NCBI GenBank assembly: GCA_025353985.1
Contig: JANXNT010000410.1
Coordinates: 1 to 11,488, forward strand
Reading direction: 5' to 3'
Source: Limnoglobus sp.
GTDB lineage: Bacteria; Planctomycetota; Planctomycetia; Gemmatales; Gemmataceae
Length of the DNA: 11,488 nucleotides
The notes under the pieces were generated by a model that was given only the letters and a program-made list of their open reading frames with translations, did no database searches and was not told the origin of the DNA. This document shows positions 7,015 through 11,488 of this stretch, piece after piece. Both the position numbers and the translations under genes were made by a program. Position 1 is the stretch's first letter. Every line of letters starts with the position of its first letter.

Positions 7015-7905
7015 TCAGATCGAATTGTCCACGACGCGCTGGGTGATGTTGCCGTAAAAGTCGATGCGTCGGTCGCGGAAGAACGGCCAGTTTCGGCGGA
7101 CGTCTTCCATGACTTTCCGGTCGCATTTCACCAGCACGATCTCTTCCTTGTCCACCGTCGCACGCTTGAGCATTCGCCCAAACGGATCGCTGACGAACGA
7201 CTGCCCCCAGAACTCGAGGCCATCGCCGACGAGATATTCGTGCCCGATGCGATTGACCGCACCGACGTAAATGCCATTCGCGATGGCGTGCCCGCGCATC
7301 GAGGTTTCCCACGCGGAGTGCTGGGCTTCGCCGTACTCGGCTTTCTCTTTTGGGTGCCAGCCGATTGCCGTCGGGTAAAAGATGACTTCCGCCCCTTGGA
7401 GTGCCGTCAGCCGTGCGGCTTCGGGGTACCACTGATCCCAGCAGACGAGCGTGCCGACCTTCGCGTACTTGGTATCGAAGACCTTCCAGCCCGTGTCGCC
7501 GGGAGTGAAGTAGAATTTTTCGAGGAATAGCGGATCGTCGGGGATATGCATCTTGCGGTAGATACCGAGGAAACTTCCGTCGGCATCGTGGACGGTTGCG
7601 GTGTTGTGGTAAACGCCCGCCATTCGCCGCTCGAAGAGCGAGCCGATGACGACCACGCCATTCGCTTTCGCCGCCGCCGCCAGGCAATCGGTCGATGGAC
7701 CCGGGATCGGTTCGGCGAGGTCGAACAGTGCCGCATCTTCCTTCTGGCAGAAGTACGGCCCCGTGAATAACTCCGGCAAACAAACGATCTGCGCGCCCTG
7801 CTTCGCCGCCTCACGAATCGCCGCCACCGCCCGCTCACGGTTTGTCGGCGCATCGGTGGCACACTTCATCTGAACGAGCGCGATTGTAAACGTATCGTTC
7901 GCCAT
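7015..7905 (-). CDS. aguB: N-carbamoylputrescine amidase
   Basis: This 296-residue enzyme of the nitrilase/carbon-nitrogen hydrolase superfamily is of normal length. It hydrolyses N-carbamoylputrescine to putrescine, CO2 and ammonia, the last step of the agmatine route to polyamines, in the cytosol. The catalytic triad is visible: Glu45 in CLPELFTGPYFCQ, Lys118 in YRKMHIPDDP and Cys155 in LVCWDQWYPEAAR. The strings GPYFCQ, HIPDDPLFLEKFYFTPGD and TAIGWHP are characteristic of the AguB/plant CPA subgroup rather than general nitrilases. Its ATG shares one base with the stop of the PQQ-like gene upstream (TAATG), so translation is probably coupled, and no separate Shine-Dalgarno is evident. The usual partner agmatine deiminase (aguA) is not next to it within this window. 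Confidence 0.93.
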   Translation of the reverse strand: MANDTFTIALVQMKCATDAPTNRERAVAAIREAAKQGAQIVCLPELFTGPYFCQKEDAALFDLAEPIPGPSTDCLAAAAKANGVVVIGSLFERRMAGVYHNTATVHDADGSFLGIYRKMHIPDDPLFLEKFYFTPGDTGWKVFDTKYAKVGTLVCWDQWYPEAARLTALQGAEVIFYPTAIGWHPKEKAEYGEAQHSAWETSMRGHAIANGIYVGAVNRIGHEYLVGDGLEFWGQSFVSDPFGRMLKRATVDKEEIVLVKCDRKVMEDVRRNWPFFRDRRIDFYGNITQRVVDNSI

Positions 7906-9173
7906 TACTTTGCGTTTCCCTTCACTTCAAAACAGTGCAGTTTGTCTTGGTCGCGGAGGTAGAGTTTGCCGTTGGCGATGACGGGGTGTTGCCAGCTGGC
8001 GCTGCCGCTCGGTTCGGGGATTTTGAACGAGCCTGCGACTTTGGCCCCTTCTGGGTTGGCTTCAACGAGTGCGATGATGCCGTTTTCGTAGCGGTAGTAC
8101 AACATACCATCGGCGTAAACGACGGCGGCGGAGCCATTGCCACCGGCGACCGATTTCGTGTATTTGTACTTGATTTCGCCGGTTTTGAGTTCGACGCACG
8201 CCGGGTGGCCGCTATTGTGGGCGTTGCCGAAGTAGATGTAATCGCCGACGAGGATCATCCCGCCGTGGTGGTTTTGGAGTTCGCCACTTTGATAGCGTTT
8301 GAGTTCCGTGACAGTGACCGAATCGCTACCTTCGATATTAATTTTCAACAGTGCCGAACCGCCATCGCCGTAGCCGGTGGAACACCAAACGAGGTCGTCG
8401 CGGCAGACGATCGTCGGGATGTTCGCGGTGCCGTTGGAGATTTTGGTGTACTGCCAAAGCAACTTGCCCGTGTCGGCGTGTACGGCCACAACGCCGCCGG
8501 TTTTGCCGAGTAGCGTGATGTACATCGGCACGTCGCCGACTTTGGTTTTCACGGGCGAAGCGTAGCCCGCGCCGCCGGTGTCTTTCACTTCGGAACGCCA
8601 GATTTCCGCGCCGGTGTCTTTGTTCAACGCAACGACGGCGGCCTTGTCCCCGCCTGGCGTGCAGATGAGTTTGTCGCCGTCGATCAGTGGGGTTTCACTG
8701 TAGCCCCAGCCGGACATCATCTTGCCTTTGAGATCTTTGGTGAAGCTCTTCTTCCAGATGAGTTTGCCATCTTTGGCGTTGAGACAAGCGAGTTCGCCGC
8801 CGACCGTCATCACGTAGGCTTTGTCCGCCGCGATGACGACCGTGGCGTTCGGGTCGGAGCCTTCGCTGGCGTACGGCGTCTCCCAAACGGGGCTGCCGTC
8901 GGCTTCCTTCAACGCCCATGCGACGTTCTTGCCGCCTTTACTGCCGGTGCCGTAAATGAACCCACCGGACACCGCCACCGACGAGTAGCCCTTGCCGCAA
9001 CCCTTCACCGTCCACGTTTTCGTGGGGCCATCTTTGGGCCACGACTTCAGTAAGCCCTTCTCTTTCGAGACGCCCGTACGATCCGGCCCGCGCCAGCCAG
9101 GCCAATCGAACTCGGCGGCAGAGGCGAGCGAAGTCGCGAATAAGCAAGTCGCAAGTGCAAGTCGGCGGATCAT
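7905..9173 (-). CDS. Exported PQQ-like beta-propeller repeat protein 1
   Basis: The 422-residue product is taken from the ATG at 9173: AGGA lies nine bases upstream and the frame then starts with a clean signal peptide (MIRRLALATCLFATSLASAA). The open frame extends 29 codons further upstream, but that stretch lacks a ribosome-binding site and would bury the signal peptide. The mature protein begins EFDWPGWRGPDRTGVSKEKG, the usual opening of planctomycete PQQ-like (BamB/quinoprotein-dehydrogenase-fold) proteins. Propeller-type motifs recur, such as LNAKDGKLIWKK, LNKDTGAEIWRSE, VHADTGKLLWQY and LKTGEIKYKY (xxxGxxxWxx). It is probably periplasmic. Such proteins rarely bind PQQ, and no catalytic function can be read from the sequence. 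It is a clear paralogue of the protein at 9815-11104, sharing for instance GLLK.WPKDGP and LYLRDQDKL, and overlaps aguB by one base. Confidence 0.9.
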   Translation of the reverse strand: MIRRLALATCLFATSLASAAEFDWPGWRGPDRTGVSKEKGLLKSWPKDGPTKTWTVKGCGKGYSSVAVSGGFIYGTGSKGGKNVAWALKEADGSPVWETPYASEGSDPNATVVIAADKAYVMTVGGELACLNAKDGKLIWKKSFTKDLKGKMMSGWGYSETPLIDGDKLICTPGGDKAAVVALNKDTGAEIWRSEVKDTGGAGYASPVKTKVGDVPMYITLLGKTGGVVAVHADTGKLLWQYTKISNGTANIPTIVCRDDLVWCSTGYGDGGSALLKINIEGSDSVTVTELKRYQSGELQNHHGGMILVGDYIYFGNAHNSGHPACVELKTGEIKYKYTKSVAGGNGSAAVVYADGMLYYRYENGIIALVEANPEGAKVAGSFKIPEPSGSASWQHPVIANGKLYLRDQDKLHCFEVKGNAK

Positions 9174-9232
9174 GAGTCGGATTCCTGTAACGAATGCAAG
9201 TTTTGTTGAGTCCAATTCCAATACTGAGCAAT

Positions 9233-9538
9233 TTACGGTTTCGGCAAGCGACGTCGCCAATAGCCCGGACGACGATGCGAGTGCATCACGGCAAGAATGA
9301 AAATCCGAAGTGGCTCATCGAGAAAGACGACCCAGTAAGGAAATTTACGGACAGAAATGATCCGCGTACCGTGGAGGCGCGGAGAGCAAGATCGCGGTGC
9401 GGCTATTGCACTATCCGACGCTATGCCCAAAGCACTCATGAAGCGGTTCGCTAAAGAATCGCGAATTCGTTTGTACCGAAGTCGGACTCGGCGAATTTCG
9501 CGGATTGCGTCATCATCGAATTCAATTCGAAGAGTCAT
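9233..9538 (-). CDS. ParE/RelE-type toxin of a type II toxin-antitoxin pair
   Basis: The product is 101 residues and very basic. The C-terminal half carries the family pattern: RKFPYWVVFLDEP (the R-(R/K)-FPY-x-V-x-(F/Y) strand), then IFILAVMHSHRRPGYW, a basic strand typical of planctomycete and proteobacterial ParE/RelE-like toxins. The N-terminal helices (DDAIREIRRVRLRYKRIRD) are Arg-rich and lack the WY(E/R) motif often seen near residue 20, so it is a somewhat divergent member. Its ATG lies 17 bases inside the end of the antitoxin gene, the common coupled arrangement. It could be a gyrase poison (ParE) or a ribosome-dependent RNase (RelE); the sequence does not decide. Both genes lie between two paralogous PQQ-like genes in the same orientation. 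Confidence 0.82.
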   Translation of the reverse strand: MTLRIEFDDDAIREIRRVRLRYKRIRDSLANRFMSALGIASDSAIAAPRSCSPRLHGTRIISVRKFPYWVVFLDEPLRIFILAVMHSHRRPGYWRRRLPKP

Positions 9539-9764
9539 TTTCGTCTTCCATGATGCGATTCATCGCTTCCTCCCACGGAATGCCCACGGATTTCCCGCTC
9601 TTCGCGTTGTCGACACGGCGTTTCAGTTCGTCGGACCAGGCGTCATCTTCGACTTCGGTTTCTGGGTCGCCGAGCGAATCGTAGATTCGCTCGGCGAGTT
9701 CTTCGCGTTCGATCTCAGATAATTCCAACGCGGCTTCGAGCAAGGTCTGCACTTTTGTGGACAT
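9522..9764 (-). CDS. Addiction-module antitoxin (PF09720 / TIGR02574 type)
   Basis: The product is 80 residues and acidic, with GAGGAG six bases before its ATG. It follows the family layout: an N-terminal helix LLEAALELSEIEREELAERI, then YDSLGD, an acidic linker EVEDDAWSDELKRRV, and GKSVGIPWEEAMNRI with a charged tail. The GIPWEE stretch is the canonical toxin-binding segment. It neutralises the overlapping ParE/RelE-type toxin; antitoxins in this group usually also repress their own promoter as a complex with toxin, although this family has no obvious DNA-binding fold. It shares the family with the orphan at 3554-3784, but the two sequences are clearly different, so they are not recent copies. 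Confidence 0.85.
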   Translation of the reverse strand: MSTKVQTLLEAALELSEIEREELAERIYDSLGDPETEVEDDAWSDELKRRVDNAKSGKSVGIPWEEAMNRIMEDENDSSN

Positions 9765-9802
9765 CGGTCACTCCTCTTTACGCGCGGAACGAACGTGTGC
9801 GA

Positions 9803-9831
9803 ATTGTACCGCAATTACTTCGCTTTGACAT
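9803..9831 (-). promoter_or_regulatory. Possible sigma70-like promoter for the toxin-antitoxin pair
   Basis: On the minus strand, ATGTCA (9826-9831, four of six consensus matches) and TACAAT (9803-9808, five of six) are separated by 17 bases. They end about 40 bases before the antitoxin ATG. The -35 lies inside the last codons of PQQ-like protein 2 and the -10 just beyond its stop, so the pair could be expressed independently of the upstream gene. Prediction by eye only. Confidence 0.35.
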
Positions 9832-11104
9832 CGTAGCACGTGAGCTTGTCCTGATCGCGGAGGTAGAGCTTGCCACTCACGATCACGGGGTGCGGCCAAC
9901 TCGCTTTACCGCTGCGTTCGGTCTCTTTGAACGACGACACAACTTTCAGGCTTACGGGCGATGGCTCGATGAGCACCATCGTGCCGTTGTCGTAGCGGAA
10001 GTACAGCAGGCCATCCGCGGAGAGCACGGCGGCGGAGCTTTTGTCGGTATCCTTCGACGTGGCGGGGTTCTTCTCTGGACCCCATTTGATATCGCCGTTA
10101 ATGAGGTCGACGCATACGGGCTTGCCGTTGTTCTGGTCGTGGCCGAAATACGCGAAGTCGCCGACTTGCACCATGCCGCCGTGGTGGTTGTTCAACGCGG
10201 CCTTGTTGTAGGCTTTCAGTTCCTTCACTGCGAACTTTTCCGTGCCTTCCGAAGTGATCTGTAGCAGAGCCGCCCCGCCGTCGTATGCACACGAAACCCA
10301 AACGTGATCGTTGCTGATGATCGGGGTCGGGATCTGTGCGACGCCACCACCAGCGGCTTTGCCTTTGTAACTCCAGAGGAGCTTTCCGTCTTGGGGATTG
10401 ACGCCAACAACACCCGCGGCTTTGCCCATTAGCACGACGTACATCGGACGGCCCGCCAAGGTCACTTTCTCCGCTGAGCAGTAGCCGCCGCCATCGTTGC
10501 CACCACCGGGGATTGCGCTTTTCCAGATGTCTTTGCCCGTCTTCTTGTCCAAAGCCACAACCGCGGCTTTGCTTCCACCCGGTACGCAGATGAGCTTATC
10601 GCCGTCGATCAGTGCCGAGTCTGTAAATCCCCACGATGGCACTTTGCCACCGAAGTCGGCGAGGTAATCGCGTTGCCAGAGTTTCTCGCCCTTGACCGCG
10701 TCGAGGCAAACGAGCTTGCCGTTACTGCTAACGGCGAAGACTTTGCCATCGTCGTAGGTAGGGCTGGCGCTCGGGCCGTTGTTCTGATTGGTTTTGCGCG
10801 GTTCGTCGAATGGCGTGAACCAGAGTTCGCTGCCGTCGGCTTCTTTCAATGCCCAGATGCCGTCTTTGTCGTTGCGGGTGCCCATGCCGAAGATCGTGCC
10901 TTTGGCGATCGTCGGCGTACCGAAGCCCAAGCCGAGGCCTTTGGCCGTCCAGACTTTCGCGGGGCCATCCTTCGGCCACGTTTTCAGTAAACCCGTCTCT
11001 TTGGAGATTCCGTCGCGGTTCGGCCCGCGGAACGTCGGCCAATCTTCGGCGAACGCGGTGGATGTGCTCAGCAGGCATGCAAGGAGCAGAAAGCGAATCG
11101 GCAT
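9815..11104 (-). CDS. Exported PQQ-like beta-propeller repeat protein 2
   Basis: The product is 429 residues from the ATG at 11104, where GGAG sits seven bases upstream. The frame then starts with a good signal peptide (MPIRFLLLACLLSTSTAFA, cleavage before ED). The open frame continues 26 codons upstream without a ribosome-binding site, so the shorter start is preferred. The mature part opens EDWPTFRGPNRDGISKETG and shows repeated propeller-type strands, for example LDAVKGEKLWQRDY, LDKKTGKDIWKS, VNPQDGKLLWSYKG and LINGDIKWGP. It is likely a periplasmic beta-propeller of the BamB/quinoprotein-like fold; ligand and role are unknown. It is a tandem paralogue of the protein at 7905-9173 with the same length and same domain order (GLLKTWPKDGP, NNHHGGM/QNHHGGM, LYLRDQDKL), the two copies being separated by the toxin-antitoxin genes. 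Confidence 0.9.
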   Translation of the reverse strand: MPIRFLLLACLLSTSTAFAEDWPTFRGPNRDGISKETGLLKTWPKDGPAKVWTAKGLGLGFGTPTIAKGTIFGMGTRNDKDGIWALKEADGSELWFTPFDEPRKTNQNNGPSASPTYDDGKVFAVSSNGKLVCLDAVKGEKLWQRDYLADFGGKVPSWGFTDSALIDGDKLICVPGGSKAAVVALDKKTGKDIWKSAIPGGGNDGGGYCSAEKVTLAGRPMYVVLMGKAAGVVGVNPQDGKLLWSYKGKAAGGGVAQIPTPIISNDHVWVSCAYDGGAALLQITSEGTEKFAVKELKAYNKAALNNHHGGMVQVGDFAYFGHDQNNGKPVCVDLINGDIKWGPEKNPATSKDTDKSSAAVLSADGLLYFRYDNGTMVLIEPSPVSLKVVSSFKETERSGKASWPHPVIVSGKLYLRDQDKLTCYDVKAK

Positions 11105-11183
11105 CGGCGAACTCCGGGAAGCGAGGGCAGGCAGGTACGCAGATCGTTTTATCTGGCACACCCGCTGCCGCAAGTCGTTCACG

Positions 11184-11428
11184 GCGTTCTCATCAAACGA
11201 AAGTGAGAAAGGTTGAATACGTGGCGGTTTTGTTAGCCCGACGCGCGAGTTTTGAAGTTGCGTAATTTGCAGGTATGCCCAGGGGTACGACGTAAGACGT
11301 CTAACCCTGGGCTAGAAGATCGAACCCCGTTGGGGTAAAAGCATAGCCAGTTCTTACCCCAACGGGGTTGAATCTGTTAGCCAAGGGTTAGACGCTTCGT
11401 CGTACCCCTGGGTCGCGTTCTCATCAAA
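11184..11428 (+). repeat. 14-base direct repeat flanking the nested palindrome
   Basis: GCGTTCTCATCAAA occurs at 11184-11197 and again at 11415-11428, the second copy starting three bases after the palindrome ends. Bases after each copy differ (CGAAAG versus TCGCGT). The span given covers both copies. It may be part of a larger repeat unit or a duplication scar. Confidence 0.5.
11278..11412. repeat. 135-base nested inverted repeat (REP-like palindromic element)
   Basis: Three arm pairs nest inside one another. The outer pair is CCCAGGGGTACGACG at 11278-11292 with its exact complement at 11398-11412. The middle pair is GTCTAACCCTGGGCTA at 11299-11314 with 11378-11393, 15 of 16 matching. The inner pair is AACCCCGTTGGGGTAA at 11323-11338 with its exact complement at 11354-11369, around a 15-base loop. 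As RNA from either strand it would fold into one long interrupted hairpin. I recall similar GTTGGGGT-type palindromes scattered in Gemmata-like planctomycetes, which suggests a dispersed family, but copy number cannot be checked here. It could be a mobile miniature element, a transcription stop for the gene to its right, or both. Confidence 0.8.
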
Positions 11429-11434
11429 TCGCGT

Positions 11435-11488
11435 CTAACGCACGCGGACGTGCGAATACTGGAAGCCGAAGGCGGGTGGTGGCGGTGC
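11435..11488 (-). CDS. Possible C-terminal end of a gene entering from the right edge
   Basis: One minus-strand frame is open from the window edge to a TAG at 11435-11437 and reads APPPPAFGFQYSHVRVR. The Pro-rich stretch and G+C-rich codons are plausible for a protein C-terminus, and the position just before the palindrome fits a gene end. Only 17 residues are visible, so family and function cannot be given and the frame could be chance. Confidence 0.35.
   Translation of the reverse strand, partial: APPPPAFGFQYSHVRVR

Larger units (their letters stand above)
11105..11434. other. Intergenic region of 330 bases holding a nested palindrome
   Basis: The stretch lies upstream of PQQ-like protein 2 and must contain its promoter; on the minus strand a TTGCGG and an ATAAAA-like patch (about 11149-11175) are spaced too closely to be convincing. 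The nested inverted repeat (11278-11412) occupies its right part, and a 14-base direct repeat lies on both sides of it. I saw no gene: the open frames here are short, lack ribosome-binding sites and have odd composition. Confidence 0.6.

Noticed and set aside
6929..7783. Minus-strand open frame of 284 codons overlapping aguB
   Set aside because: It is in another frame over aguB, whose catalytic triad and family motifs are intact, so this frame is a shadow.
11160..11488. CRISPR-like array or RNA gene in the repeat-rich right end
   Set aside because: The repeats are inverted and nested rather than regularly spaced direct repeats, and no tRNA-like or other recognisable RNA fold is present.

Overview
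The window looks like a chromosomal stretch from a planctomycete, most likely of the Gemmata type. This is inferred from two secreted PQQ-like beta-propeller paralogues, a large Ala/Lys-rich secreted repeat protein, a moderately high G+C content, and a nested palindrome built around AACCCCGTTGGGGT. No rRNA, tRNA, CRISPR array or transposase was seen.

Layout, left to right. (1) 1-2134, minus: the N-terminal 711 codons of a very large exported helical-repeat protein that runs off the left edge, possibly the front half of a planctomycete secretin-like protein. (2) 2135-2503: a divergent intergenic region with two small palindromes. (3) 2504-3490, plus: a secreted protein made of five repeats of about 62 residues, family not recognised. 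(4) 3554-5837, plus: a defence-type cluster. It starts with a small PF09720-type antitoxin-like gene that has no toxin partner, followed by an AAA/ABC-type ATPase (RloA/AbiLi-like) and an overlapping RloB/AbiLii-like TOPRIM-type protein. The middle of the ATPase gene is abruptly AT-rich. (5) 5971-6005: a strong hairpin between convergent genes, oriented as a terminator for the minus-strand gene. (6) 6009-6881, minus: a four-helix membrane protein with a cytosolic, possibly PH-like, tail. (7) 7015-11104, minus: a run of five genes, which in transcription order are PQQ-like protein 2, a PF09720 antitoxin, a ParE/RelE-type toxin, PQQ-like protein 1 and N-carbamoylputrescine amidase (aguB). (8) 11278-11412: a 135-base nested inverted repeat. 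(9) 11435-11488, minus: the possible C-terminal end of another gene.

How the parts fit together. The two accessory modules are the RloAB pair with its orphan antitoxin, and the antitoxin-toxin pair lying between two tandem paralogues. The RloAB pair resembles known phage-defence systems: an ATPase sensor working with a TOPRIM-like effector. The rest is cell-envelope and metabolic housekeeping. The items most worth a second look are the compositional mosaic inside rloA, the orphan antitoxin upstream of rloAB, the five-repeat secreted protein and the nested palindrome.
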